Made by a program: the position numbers and the translations under genes. Shown in pieces: positions 28,824-37,429 of a DNA stretch of 64,000 nt. The stretch's first letter is position 1. Every line of letters begins with the position of its first letter. This stretch comes from an uncultured Prochlorococcus sp. (GTDB taxonomy: Bacteria > Cyanobacteriota > Cyanobacteriia > PCC-6307 > Cyanobiaceae), in assembly GCA_902564535.1 (NCBI GenBank), contig CACFBG010000005.1:1-64000 (forward strand). The letters run 5' to 3'. Below the pieces are notes generated by a model. That model had not been told where the DNA came from, did not search any database, and saw only the letters and a program-made list of their open reading frames with translations.

Positions 28824-29264
28824 ATGAACCATTGTTTACTAGAAGTGGAAGTCAAGAGCGCTCCCACAGTGCGCTACACCCAGGACAACAAAACTCCCAT
28901 TGCAGTTATGGAAGTGAATTTTGCTGGGCTCAGGCCAGATGATCAACCCAGTCAACTTAAGGTAATTGGCTGGGGGAATATGGCACAAGATGTTCAACAA
29001 AACATTTCTATTGGTCAAAGGCTTGTAATTGAAGGACGTTTAAGGATGAGCACCGTCTCTAGAGATGATGGGACCAAAGAAAAGATTGCGGAATTCACTC
29101 TCTCCAGATTTCACAACCTTTCTTCAACTGTAAATTCTCAAGAAAACCAGAAAAATCAAAGCCCTGCTAACTCTTTAAATACAAATGAGGGACAACTAAA
29201 TCAGCAAGAAGCCAACTGGAACAGTGCTCCTCTAATTCCAGACACTGATGATATACCTTTTTAA
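28824..29264 (+). CDS. ssb: Single-stranded DNA-binding protein
   Basis: OB-fold protein covering single-stranded DNA. The N-terminal 105 residues hold the OB domain (VRYTQDNKTPIAVMEVNF, LKVIGWGNMAQDVQ, GQRLVIEGRLRM). An asparagine/glutamine-rich linker then leads to the acidic tip PDTDDIPF, the docking site for partners such as PriA and RecO, both fitting here (priA at 31482; recR at 1857). Length 146 is normal. Confidence 0.93.
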   Translation: MNHCLLEVEVKSAPTVRYTQDNKTPIAVMEVNFAGLRPDDQPSQLKVIGWGNMAQDVQQNISIGQRLVIEGRLRMSTVSRDDGTKEKIAEFTLSRFHNLSSTVNSQENQKNQSPANSLNTNEGQLNQQEANWNSAPLIPDTDDIPF

Positions 29265-29270
29265 ATATAA

Positions 29271-29459
29271 TCATTTTTGTTCTATTTCATCTGCTGCTCT
29301 ATTGAGAAGCTGCCCTAGTTCTCTCTCCAAAGCAGCCAGATCATGACGAAGTTCAGGCCACTTTCCTAGATCTATCTGCTGAAGAAGGAAAGCCCTATCC
29401 TCATCCAACTGAGCTATTAATTTAGAAAGGCTGCTGGATTGTTTTTTGGCTACATCCAT
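29271..29459 (-). CDS. Small helical conserved hypothetical protein
   Basis: A 62-residue protein, nearly all predicted helix with a heptad-like pattern (LIAQLDEDRAFLLQQI, LAALERELGQLLNRAADEI). It has a clear ATG and no membrane segment. The helix pattern and charged composition suggest a small coiled-coil adaptor. It converges on ssb with 6 bases between and is divergent from the DUF2854 gene. Function unknown. Confidence 0.6.
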   Translation of the reverse strand: MDVAKKQSSSLSKLIAQLDEDRAFLLQQIDLGKWPELRHDLAALERELGQLLNRAADEIEQK

Positions 29460-29514
29460 AAAATCAATTCTAAAACATATTTCTAACTTATAGCTTCATA
29501 CCAAAAATAAAATC

Positions 29515-30051
29515 ATGAAAGAACTAATCTCACCTGCCAATCTAATTACAGTAACAGGATCATTCCTTACAGTTATTGGCTGTATAGCCTATTTAACTGG
29601 AGCAGCCAATTTAAGTGTTCCAACATTATTTTATGGATTTCCAATATTTTTAGGGGGCCTTGCTTTGAAAAGTACTGAGATTAAACCTGCTCAAAAAATT
29701 AGTTCTAATAAATCAAGTCAGGACAAAGAAATACCTTCTGAACTAACAAAATTAATAAAGGATGTTACACGCTGGAGATATGGACAACATGCTCATCTTG
29801 AATCTTCACTAAAAGTCCTAGATCTTTGGGACCAGCCAAATCCTCCTCAGCTATTAGAAATAGAAGAACTTTATACTGAACAAGGATATGGATTGAGACT
29901 AAGGTTTAGAATTGCTGGAGTAAGCCTGGAGCGATGGCAAGAAAAAGAAGAAAGATTAGGAAGATTTTTTGCTAAAGGTCTTCAAGCCAAGTTAATTCCA
30001 AATGATTCTAAAGAAATTGATTTAATGCTTCTCCCCAAAGAAGATAAATAA
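29515..30051 (+). CDS. DUF2854-type membrane protein
   Basis: A 178-residue protein with two hydrophobic helices near the N-terminus (about residues 9-29 and 36-52), followed by a cytoplasmic or stromal soluble domain beginning with a polar linker. The opening LITVTGSFLTVIGCIAYL and the domain with VTRWRYGQHAHLESSLKVLDLW match the cyanobacterial/plastid DUF2854 family as I remember it. Its function is unknown. It sits 32 bases ahead of argB on the same strand. Confidence 0.75.
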   Translation: MKELISPANLITVTGSFLTVIGCIAYLTGAANLSVPTLFYGFPIFLGGLALKSTEIKPAQKISSNKSSQDKEIPSELTKLIKDVTRWRYGQHAHLESSLKVLDLWDQPNPPQLLEIEELYTEQGYGLRLRFRIAGVSLERWQEKEERLGRFFAKGLQAKLIPNDSKEIDLMLLPKEDK

Positions 30052-30083
30052 AAAACTACTAGCTACTCTATTAAGAAAATGTT

Positions 30084-30983
30084 GTGATTAACTCTGAATT
30101 TAAAGACCCAAAAAACAACTATTTAAATCAAGACTCATTAAGAGTTTCAGTACTTAGCGAAGCTCTACCTTATATACAAAGGTTTGCTGGGAAAAGAATT
30201 GTAATTAAATATGGAGGATCTGCAATGGAAAGTGAAGATCTTAAAAATGCAGTTTTCAGAGATATTGCACTTCTCTCAAGTGTTGGTGTTCAAACTGTTG
30301 TTGTTCATGGGGGGGGGCCTGAAATAAATCAATGGCTATCGAAATTAGGAATTACAGCACAATTTAAAGATGGGTTAAGAGTAACTGATGAAAAAACTAT
30401 GGATATTGTCGAAATGGTTTTAATAGGAAGAGTTAACAAACAAATTGTAAACGGAATAAATAAAGTAGGAGCATTAGCAGTTGGACTATGTGGAATTGAT
30501 GGAGGGTTAATAGAAGCTAGACCTTGGGGTAATGGTAGTCATGGACTTGTAGGTGATGTGGCTAGTATTAATGCTGAGTTACTAGAACCTCTATTACAAA
30601 AAGGTTATGTCCCTGTCATCTCAAGTGTAGCTTCAACTCCTAAAGGTAGATCTCATAATATCAATGCAGATACAGTCGCTGGTGAAATTGCAGCCTCAAT
30701 TGGAGCTGAAAAATTAATTTTATTAACCGATACTCCTGGAATACTGAAAGATAAAGAAGATCCTTCTTCTTTAATTCGTCAAATAAAAATATCTGAAATA
30801 CGTGAGTTAATAAATGAGGGGATAATTAATGGAGGTATGACTCCTAAGACTCAATGTTGCATAAGGGCTTTAGCTCAGGGAGTATCTGCGGCTCATATCA
30901 TTGATGGGAGAGTTCCACATGCACTACTTTTAGAGGTTTTTACTGATGCTGGGATAGGAACAATGGTTAATAGCAGAGGTTAA
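30084..30983 (+). CDS. argB: Acetylglutamate kinase
   Basis: Phosphorylates N-acetylglutamate, the regulated step of arginine synthesis; in cyanobacteria the PII protein relieves its arginine inhibition. The amino-acid-kinase motifs are present: [24 protein letters not shown] (substrate loop), [28 protein letters not shown], and IINGGMTPK. The length is 299, including the N-terminal helix seen in arginine-sensitive enzymes. The start is GTG. Confidence 0.96.
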   Translation: MINSEFKDPKNNYLNQDSLRVSVLSEALPYIQRFAGKRIVIKYGGSAMESEDLKNAVFRDIALLSSVGVQTVVVHGGGPEINQWLSKLGITAQFKDGLRVTDEKTMDIVEMVLIGRVNKQIVNGINKVGALAVGLCGIDGGLIEARPWGNGSHGLVGDVASINAELLEPLLQKGYVPVISSVASTPKGRSHNINADTVAGEIAASIGAEKLILLTDTPGILKDKEDPSSLIRQIKISEIRELINEGIINGGMTPKTQCCIRALAQGVSAAHIIDGRVPHALLLEVFTDAGIGTMVNSRG

Positions 30984-30995
30984 ATAGGAACATAA

Positions 30996-31469
30996 ATGAT
31001 TCCCGATATAATAAAGGCTGAAGAATCTTTAGACAGAGGAGATTATGAACAATGTATAAATTATCTTGAGAAATTAACCGAAGTTTATCCTCCTTCAGAG
31101 AAAGAGGGGTTGAAGATAAGAATTATTTTAGTAACCGCGTATATAGGTAAAGGAGAAAACACTAAGGCAATCTCAACTTGTAAACTACTTACAAAATGTA
31201 AGGACAAAGGTATTCGAGAAAAAGCCAAACAATTATTACCAATTCTTGAAGCCCCAAGCTTAATAAGGCCATCAAATTGGTCTATAGAAATACCAACTTT
31301 AAGTGAAGAACCTAATAAATCCACGAAACTATTGCATACAATTAAAAAAAAACAAACTAAAAAAGAAAAAACCTATCATCCACCAACAGGGATAACAAAA
31401 GATTTAGATATAGGTTTTTCTATATTAGTGTTAATTGTGATCGCCTCATTAATGATTCTTTTAGACTAA
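30996..31469 (+). CDS. TPR-like protein with C-terminal membrane anchor
   Basis: A 157-residue protein. The first 85 residues form paired helices with TPR spacing (AEESLDRGDYEQCINYLEKLTEVYP, then IRIILVTAYIGKGENTKAISTCKLLTK). A linker with proline and many lysines follows, and then a C-terminal hydrophobic helix (IGFSILVLIVIASLMILL-type). It therefore looks like a tail-anchored scaffold facing the cytoplasm. It begins 13 bases after argB and converges on priA with 12 bases between. Partners are unknown. Confidence 0.7.
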   Translation: MIPDIIKAEESLDRGDYEQCINYLEKLTEVYPPSEKEGLKIRIILVTAYIGKGENTKAISTCKLLTKCKDKGIREKAKQLLPILEAPSLIRPSNWSIEIPTLSEEPNKSTKLLHTIKKKQTKKEKTYHPPTGITKDLDIGFSILVLIVIASLMILLD

Positions 31470-31481
31470 ATTATAGATAAG

Positions 31482-33746
31482 TTAAAGATGTATAGGATCT
31501 GGATCTATAGAAAGGGACACTCCCTTAGGTAAATCTTTCCAAAGACTTACACTATCTTTAGGTAAAGGCAGTTCACTGTCTTGCGGTCCATGAAGCAAAA
31601 GCTGCCATCTAGTCTTGCCTGCAATTTTTGCCACCATCGAAGGAGCTGGCCCTACCAAAATCCAACCATGAGAAATACATTTTGGCTTCAATCTATTCGC
31701 CAAAGCAGCGGCAGAAGAAGCTGTTAAAGAAGAAGATTCTCCAGAAAGTCGAAGTAAACATGCTCTACCATATGGAACTAAATTTCCCTCTTGCCTTAAT
31801 TTCGCTTCTTTTTCAAGAAACTCTTCGTATCGACCATCCTCTAAATGACAAATAACAGGGTGATCTGGGCAATAAGTTTGAATAATTACTTCTCCAGGAA
31901 TTTCACCTCTCCCAGCTCTGCCAGCAAGTTGAAGAAAAAGTTGAAGACTTTCTTCCTCAGCTTGAATGTCAGGTCTATATAAAAGTCCGTCTGCTGCAAC
32001 AACTGCAGAGATAGTCACATTAGGTAAATCCATTCCTTTAGCTAACATTTGCGTACCAATCAGTACATCTGCTTGACCATCTGCAAATCTCTCTAAAACT
32101 TTTCTATGTCCATCTCTCCCAAATGTAGTATCTCGATCAAATCTTAAAACTCTTAATCCCTCAAGTTCCTTAAGTAACTGTTCTAAAACACGCTGAGTAC
32201 CAGCCCCAAAAGGTTTAAACGCTTTAGAACCACATTCATGACAATTAGAACCAAAATCTGAGCAATAATCACACCAATGACAACGCAGGAATTGATTACC
32301 TTGTTTACTCTTGTGTACAGTTAGAGCTACATCACAATTTGGACATTGAACAACTTCTCCACAACTTCTACAACTTAAAAAGCTGCTATATCCTCTCCTT
32401 GGAACTAAAACAACTGCTTGTTCATTCCTTTCCTTAAGTGTAGATATTCTTTTCATCAAATATCGACTAAACAACCTTCTATGTCCATCAGCAAATTCTT
32501 TTCTCATGTCTACAACACTAACTTTTGGTAGTGGTCTATTTGAAATTCGACGAGTCAAACGAGCAAGTTCTATTTCTCCTCTTGGCTCAACTTCTTTCCA
32601 AGTTTTAAGAGAGGGAGTTGCACTACCTAAAACTAATTTTGCACCAATATTTTTAACTCTATTTAAAGCAAGACTCCTTGCATCATAACAAGGCATAGGA
32701 GATTCTTGCTTATAAGAATTATCATGCTCTTCATCCATAACAATTAAACCAAGTGATGTTAAAGGAAGAAAAATTGCACTCCTAGTACCTATTACAATTA
32801 ATGGGTTTAAAGTATTACGTGAACTAACCCAAGTTTTTATTCTTTCATTTTCAGGACATCCACTATGATATTCGAAAACTATTTCCCCAAAACGGCTTCT
32901 AAAACGATCTATTAGTTGAGGGATTAAACCAATTTCTGGTGCAAGAATTAAGCAACTTTGACCATTTGCAATAGTCATAGAAGCTAATTGTAGATAAACC
33001 TCCGTTTTTCCAGAACCTGTTACTCCCCAAAGTAACATTGCAGCCCCTTTAGGAAGTGCGGAAAAAACTTTTATTGAATTATTCTGTTCATCAGTTAGCA
33101 CATTACTACCACTATATTTATCATTCAGATTATCTTTTTTAGTTTGCTTCCTATATTTTTTTTTATAAGGCCGTTTTTCTTTTTCTGCAAAACCATTATC
33201 AATTAATCCTTGTATAATCTTAAGAGAAAATCCGTTGGCAAGTAAATCCTTTTGCCATAAAGCACCTCCACATAATCTTAAATAATCCTTCAATTCAATC
33301 TGTCTGGCAGATAATTTTTTTTGATTTGTGCAATCGTCTTTAATAGAAACCCACCACAAAGATTTAACCGTTGACAAATATTTTTTTCTATGTCCCAGCC
33401 ATCCTGGAGGCATTGCAGCCTTAAGCATTCTAAAATTCGTTGTATAACAACTATTGGCAGAGACTTCAATCCAATCCCTCCATCTAGAATCAATTACTGA
33501 AGATTCAACTAAAGAATCAATGTATTCATATTTTCTAAAATTTTCGTAATTCTCGTCAAGATTTTTTGCTCCCTTCAAAAAAGAACCTGTTTTTACAACA
33601 ATGCCTTGCATCTTCCTTCCTCTTAGCCGAACCAAGACAAGGTCCCCGACCTCAATCCCTAAATGATTGCCATCTAAATATGTAAAACATCGTCCTTCTC
33701 TCCCAACCTCAAGCCATACATCTACTGTTTTAAGATCGGTTTCCAA
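31482..33746 (-). CDS. priA: Primosomal replication-restart helicase PriA
   Basis: SF2 helicase that reloads the replisome at stalled forks. The 754-residue protein has an N-terminal DNA-binding part, Walker A GVTGSGKTEVYLQ, Walker B as DEEHD, and the motif GSATPSLKTW. It has eight zinc-binding cysteines as CRSCGEVVQCPNC...CHWC...CHECG, and C-terminal helicase motifs (IGTQMLAKGMD, QLAGRAGR). Near residues 190-215 there is a run rich in lysine and aspartate that looks like a flexible linker. No promoter was identified; its upstream region is the structured island before rpoD. Confidence 0.96.
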   Translation of the reverse strand: METDLKTVDVWLEVGREGRCFTYLDGNHLGIEVGDLVLVRLRGRKMQGIVVKTGSFLKGAKNLDENYENFRKYEYIDSLVESSVIDSRWRDWIEVSANSCYTTNFRMLKAAMPPGWLGHRKKYLSTVKSLWWVSIKDDCTNQKKLSARQIELKDYLRLCGGALWQKDLLANGFSLKIIQGLIDNGFAEKEKRPYKKKYRKQTKKDNLNDKYSGSNVLTDEQNNSIKVFSALPKGAAMLLWGVTGSGKTEVYLQLASMTIANGQSCLILAPEIGLIPQLIDRFRSRFGEIVFEYHSGCPENERIKTWVSSRNTLNPLIVIGTRSAIFLPLTSLGLIVMDEEHDNSYKQESPMPCYDARSLALNRVKNIGAKLVLGSATPSLKTWKEVEPRGEIELARLTRRISNRPLPKVSVVDMRKEFADGHRRLFSRYLMKRISTLKERNEQAVVLVPRRGYSSFLSCRSCGEVVQCPNCDVALTVHKSKQGNQFLRCHWCDYCSDFGSNCHECGSKAFKPFGAGTQRVLEQLLKELEGLRVLRFDRDTTFGRDGHRKVLERFADGQADVLIGTQMLAKGMDLPNVTISAVVAADGLLYRPDIQAEEESLQLFLQLAGRAGRGEIPGEVIIQTYCPDHPVICHLEDGRYEEFLEKEAKLRQEGNLVPYGRACLLRLSGESSSLTASSAAALANRLKPKCISHGWILVGPAPSMVAKIAGKTRWQLLLHGPQDSELPLPKDSVSLWKDLPKGVSLSIDPDPIHL

Positions 33747-34120
33747 TTGAGTACTTGCGAAGATAACAAGTTTTTTTTAAAATGAAAGGAACAGGCAGCT
33801 CAAAGGCTGCTTAATAAGAACAGCGTTCAGTCCAGAGGGAAGACACGAAGCTCGAACGATTGAGGAATTCCTTCAATCTTTGTCGACCGGTCTGAGAAAG
33901 CCCCTGACGGCCCTGTTAGCTTACTCATTTAATTCAAATCAGCTTCCCAGAAAAGCAAAAGCTATTTTTATTTCAATAAACAATTAACTCCCTTACAAGG
34001 ATTTGATGTTTAAGTGGAATTAGATAATACCTTTTGCAATCAAGTTAGTTGGGATCAATTTCAATTTCTTTATTTGTCATATTCACTTGAATCGTTAGTC
34101 CTTCGTTCGCCTGACTTCTC
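33747..34120. other. priA-rpoD divergent spacer with a G+C-rich island
   Basis: This 374-base spacer separates the divergent priA and rpoD starts. It holds a G+C-rich island (described separately, 33790-33920), while the 100 bases after it are only about 28% G+C. Close to priA there is ACTTG/CAAGT plus eight T residues reading on the + strand (33760-33778), with no gene before it. The last 150 bases must include the rpoD promoter and 5' leader; I could not place a convincing -35/-10 pair. Confidence 0.6.
33790..33920 (+). ncRNA. Possible structured RNA or leader between priA and rpoD
   Basis: About 54% G+C from 33821 to 33920 in a region otherwise near 30%. Several arms pair: AACAGG at 33790 with CCTGTT at 33911-33916 (would close the whole element), GCAGC/GCTGC (33795-33810), CGTTC at 33824 with GAACG at 33854, and a strong hairpin GATTGAGG-AATT-CCTTCAATC (33858-33878). 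The strand is not known; it could be a leader of rpoD (+), of priA (-), or an independent RNA. A 33-codon frame on the minus strand (33827-33928) is the competing explanation. Confidence 0.4.
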
Positions 34121-35545
34121 ATGAGCCCTGCCTCCACCCAAGAAACAACAACAGCTTCTGCTAAAACTTCTAAAAAAGTCACTCAATCTTCCGTAGAAAA
34201 AGGGGAGAGAATAAAAAAGGCAAAAAAAGCAAAGCCCTTAGCTTCCAAAGCAAAAACATCTTCTTCCGTAAAAGTATCCGCTAAAACAAAAAAATCAGTT
34301 TCAAAAATCAAATCTTCAAATAATACAAAATCAATAGCTAATAAGCCTAAAGGAAAATCAACTAGCCAGTCTAAAAAAATAAATGACAAGAAAATAATAA
34401 GTGCAGAGCAAAGTAAAGCTTTCTCCTCAGATATTCAGGAAAATAACGATTTTAATGAAGAATCACTTTCAGTAATCAACACAATTAATAATGAGTCTGA
34501 GGAGAAATTAGAAGATACTCTTCTTCCTTCTGGAGCAATGAGTGAAGAAGAAATAAGAGCCAAAGCCTTAGCCAGTATAAAATTAGGGCCCAAAGGGGTT
34601 TACACAGAAGATTCAATAAGAGTTTATTTACAAGAAATAGGAAGGATCCGCCTCTTAAGACCAGACGAGGAAATTGAATTAGCACGAAAAATTGCCGATC
34701 TTTTACATCTAGAAGAAGAAGCCGAGCAATTCGAAAGTGAAAACGGCCATTATCCAACAACTAAAGAGTGGGCTGCTCTTCAAGGAATGCCAGTAGTTAA
34801 GTTTCGACGTCGACTAATGCTGGGACGCAGAGCCAAAGAAAAAATGGTTCAGTCCAACCTCAGATTAGTTGTCTCAATTGCTAAAAAATATATGAATAGA
34901 GGTCTTTCTTTCCAAGATTTAATTCAAGAGGGAAGTCTGGGACTTATTAGAGCAGCAGAAAAATTTGATCATGAAAAAGGGTATAAATTCTCAACATATG
35001 CAACTTGGTGGATTCGACAAGCAATAACAAGAGCAATAGCTGACCAAAGCAGAACTATTCGCCTGCCAGTCCATCTTTATGAGACTATTTCAAGGATCAA
35101 AAAAACCACAAAAGTATTAAGTCAAGAGTTTGGAAGGAAGCCGACTGAAGAAGAAATTGCTGAGAGTATGGAGATGACTATTGAGAAATTAAGGTTTATA
35201 GCAAAAAGTGCTCAACTACCAATATCTCTAGAAACTCCTATTGGCAAAGAGGAGGATTCCAGGCTAGGGGATTTCATCGAAGCAGATATTGAGAATCCAG
35301 AACAAGATGTTGCCAAAAATTTACTAAGAGAGGACTTAGAGGGGGTTCTTGCAACCCTTAGCCCAAGAGAAAGAGACGTCCTAAGGCTAAGGTATGGACT
35401 TGATGATGGCAGAATGAAAACTCTTGAAGAGATTGGTCAAATATTTGATGTCACTAGAGAAAGGATTAGACAAATAGAAGCAAAGGCACTAAGAAAGTTA
35501 AGACATCCCAACAGGAATGGGGTATTAAAAGAGTATATAAAATAA
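34121..35545 (+). CDS. rpoD: Principal RNA polymerase sigma factor
   Basis: Group 1 sigma-70 (SigA). The first 140 residues are a lysine/serine/alanine-rich low-complexity tail. Region 1.2 starts at [16 protein letters not shown]. Region 2 contains [32 protein letters not shown], and the -10 recognition/melting helix [19 protein letters not shown]. Region 3 follows, then region 4 with [13 protein letters not shown] and the helix-turn-helix [24 protein letters not shown] for the -35 element. Length is 474. hemC follows downstream on the same strand after about 270 bases. Confidence 0.96.
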   Translation: MSPASTQETTTASAKTSKKVTQSSVEKGERIKKAKKAKPLASKAKTSSSVKVSAKTKKSVSKIKSSNNTKSIANKPKGKSTSQSKKINDKKIISAEQSKAFSSDIQENNDFNEESLSVINTINNESEEKLEDTLLPSGAMSEEEIRAKALASIKLGPKGVYTEDSIRVYLQEIGRIRLLRPDEEIELARKIADLLHLEEEAEQFESENGHYPTTKEWAALQGMPVVKFRRRLMLGRRAKEKMVQSNLRLVVSIAKKYMNRGLSFQDLIQEGSLGLIRAAEKFDHEKGYKFSTYATWWIRQAITRAIADQSRTIRLPVHLYETISRIKKTTKVLSQEFGRKPTEEEIAESMEMTIEKLRFIAKSAQLPISLETPIGKEEDSRLGDFIEADIENPEQDVAKNLLREDLEGVLATLSPRERDVLRLRYGLDDGRMKTLEEIGQIFDVTRERIRQIEAKALRKLRHPNRNGVLKEYIK

Positions 35546-35617
35546 TACTAGAGAATTTTTTTAACTTCGAAGACAATTGCAATTAGAGCCATAATTGCTT
35601 TAATTGCAATTGTTTAT

Positions 35618-35701
35618 ATGCTCTTTTTGGATAGGAATTCATCCTTCAAGCATTTGTGGTCCTTATTTTCTCAGGAAAATCCCAAGCCTCACAAATACTG
35701 A
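35618..35701 (+). CDS. Possible very small protein after rpoD
   Basis: A 27-codon frame from the ATG at 35618. The same frame is open 20 codons further upstream, where it would encode a hydrophobic helix rich in Ile/Ala, but no ATG/GTG/TTG exists there. Only the combination of hydrophobic helix and polar tail suggests a small membrane protein. It may be chance. Confidence 0.2.
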   Translation: MLFLDRNSSFKHLWSLFSQENPKPHKY

Positions 35702-35818
35702 ATCAATAAATCGTGCTCTATTAATTTTTTTTTTATAACTAATCTAATAAATGATTGTCAGACATATCCAATAAGGTTAGTTCGCTTGTTTAAGGTAAAC
35801 AGGAGCTAATGCTTCTAC

Positions 35819-36772
35819 ATGCCTTTAGAAAAACTTCGAATAGCATCCCGAAGAAGCCAATTGGCAATGGTGCAAACAAATTGGGTTAAGAAAGAACTAG
35901 AACTAGCTCACCCTGGTTTAGCCATTTCTATTGAGGCGATGGCTACGCAAGGAGACAAGATTTTAGATGTTGCTCTTGCGAAAATAGGAGACAAAGGTCT
36001 CTTCACCAAAGAGCTTGAAGCTCAAATGCTGGTCGGGCATGCTGAAATTGCTGTTCACTCTCTCAAGGACCTCCCAACTAATCTCCCAAATGGACTAATA
36101 CTTGGATGTATTACCAAAAGAGAAGATCCTGCTGATGCACTTGTAGTAAATAGTAAAAATGAAAAATATCAACTTGAGACTCTTCCTTCAGGATCAATTG
36201 TTGGGACCAGTTCATTAAGACGATTAGCTCAATTACGATATAATTATCCAGATCTAGTATTTAAAGATGTAAGAGGTAATGTAATTACTCGGCTAGAGAA
36301 GCTTGATGCAGGTGAATATGACTGTCTAATTCTTGCTGCGGCTGGACTTAGTAGACTAGGTTTTTCAAAAAGGATTCATCAAATTATTCCTAGTTCAATA
36401 TCACTTCATGCCGTTGGGCAGGGTGCATTAGGGATTGAATGTGTAAATGAAAGACCAGAAGTTATTGAAATAATTAAATGTCTAGAACATAAAGACACAT
36501 CTCAAAGATGTTTAGCCGAAAGATCTTTCTTAAGAGAATTGGAAGGAGGATGCCAAGTTCCTATTGGTGTTAATAGCAAAATTGAGGATGGTGTTCTTAC
36601 TCTTATTGGAATGGTTGCTAGTCTTGATGGGAAACAATTAATTCGAGACCAAGCAAGTGGCTTAGCGATTGATCCAGAGCCTATAGGAATAAAGCTTGCT
36701 AATGTATTAAAATCCCAAGGTGCTGGTGAAATACTTCAAGAAATATTCAACATAACAAGAGATATAGATTAA
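35819..36772 (+). CDS. hemC: Porphobilinogen deaminase (hydroxymethylbilane synthase)
   Basis: Joins four porphobilinogens into hydroxymethylbilane for chlorophyll, heme and corrinoids. The 317-residue protein has [13 protein letters not shown], the catalytic aspartate region [22 protein letters not shown], and the dipyrromethane-cofactor cysteine in [11 protein letters not shown]. The upstream AGGAG (35800 region) is a good ribosome binding site. Its stop codon lies inside the left arm of a perfect hairpin (see terminator). Confidence 0.97.
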   Translation: MPLEKLRIASRRSQLAMVQTNWVKKELELAHPGLAISIEAMATQGDKILDVALAKIGDKGLFTKELEAQMLVGHAEIAVHSLKDLPTNLPNGLILGCITKREDPADALVVNSKNEKYQLETLPSGSIVGTSSLRRLAQLRYNYPDLVFKDVRGNVITRLEKLDAGEYDCLILAAAGLSRLGFSKRIHQIIPSSISLHAVGQGALGIECVNERPEVIEIIKCLEHKDTSQRCLAERSFLRELEGGCQVPIGVNSKIEDGVLTLIGMVASLDGKQLIRDQASGLAIDPEPIGIKLANVLKSQGAGEILQEIFNITRDID

Positions 36773-36796
36773 TTATCTTAATTAATCTATATCTCT
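36758..36796. terminator. Hairpin between hemC and ppa2, overlapping hemC stop
   Basis: A perfect 18-base-pair inverted repeat (arms 36758-36775 and 36779-36796) with a 3-base loop. It lies between two convergent genes and includes the last hemC codons and stop. It is entirely AT-rich apart from a few pairs. It likely ends transcription in both directions or stabilises the mRNA ends; there is no strong T-run, so the terminator role is inferred from position. Confidence 0.65.
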
Positions 36797-36814
36797 AACA
36801 AGTCAAAAGATATT

Positions 36815-37402
36815 TTAATCAATAAGTTTAGGCTCTATAACTGAAAGATATCTTTCCTCACAAGATTTAATTATATCTACAGCTTTATCCACACCAAAAA
36901 AACCATTAACTTTACAAGTTCCAGGCTTTTTAAGATCTTTGTAATGCTCCCAATAATAAGTAGTTTCTTTAATCCAATGTTCACCTAATTGATCGAAACT
37001 AATTATATGATCCATTCTCTTATCATCTGCAATTACTCCTATAACTTTATCGTCAACTTCTCCTCCATCATCAAAAGTCATTACACCAATTATTCTTGCT
37101 TCAACTATTGAACCAGGGACTAAGGCTTCAGTAACTCCTACTATTTCTATATCCAATGGATCACCATCTTCATCCCATGTGCGTGGGATACAACCATAAG
37201 CGAATGGATAAGCCAAGGAGGAAAATCCAACTCGATCAAGCTTTAAATGGCCTGTTTCAGTAATCAATTCATATTTATTAATTGTATTGGAATTCAACTC
37301 CACAATTGTGTTTAGCCTTAATTCATTCTCATTTGCAAATGCAGGCAAAACATGAAGCAAATTTGGCATGCTCCTAGATGGAGCCTGGTCGAGGTTAGCC
37401 AT
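36815..37402 (-). CDS. Inorganic pyrophosphatase (family I), second copy
   Basis: A 195-residue protein with the family I active-site pattern: YPFAYGCIPRTWDEDGDPLDIEIV, and FDDGGEVDDKVIGV with the metal aspartates. An N-terminal extension of about 30 residues distinguishes it from the 170-residue copy at 21417, and it lacks the FIP and VP.ADPR details of that copy (CIP; VIADDKR). It is therefore a separate lineage, not a recent duplicate. The ATG at 37402 is preferred over a TTG at 37411. It follows the M32 peptidase gene by 27 bases. Confidence 0.88.
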   Translation of the reverse strand: MANLDQAPSRSMPNLLHVLPAFANENELRLNTIVELNSNTINKYELITETGHLKLDRVGFSSLAYPFAYGCIPRTWDEDGDPLDIEIVGVTEALVPGSIVEARIIGVMTFDDGGEVDDKVIGVIADDKRMDHIISFDQLGEHWIKETTYYWEHYKDLKKPGTCKVNGFFGVDKAVDIIKSCEERYLSVIEPKLID

Positions 37403-37429
37403 ATTGATCAAATGAGATTGGTTTACATC

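Noticed and set aside
33760..33780. Possible + strand terminator (ACTTG/CAAGT followed by eight T)
   Set aside because: No gene on the + strand ends before it; it is inside the 5' region of priA. The stem is only five pairs.
33821..33860. Similarity to the glutamine riboswitch (glnA / downstream-peptide) signature: CGTTCA ... GGAAG ... GAACG
   Set aside because: The outer arms and a GGAAG are there, but the internal hairpin and the GTAGG that should follow GGAAG are missing, and the element does not precede a nitrogen gene. Kept only as an unknown structured region.
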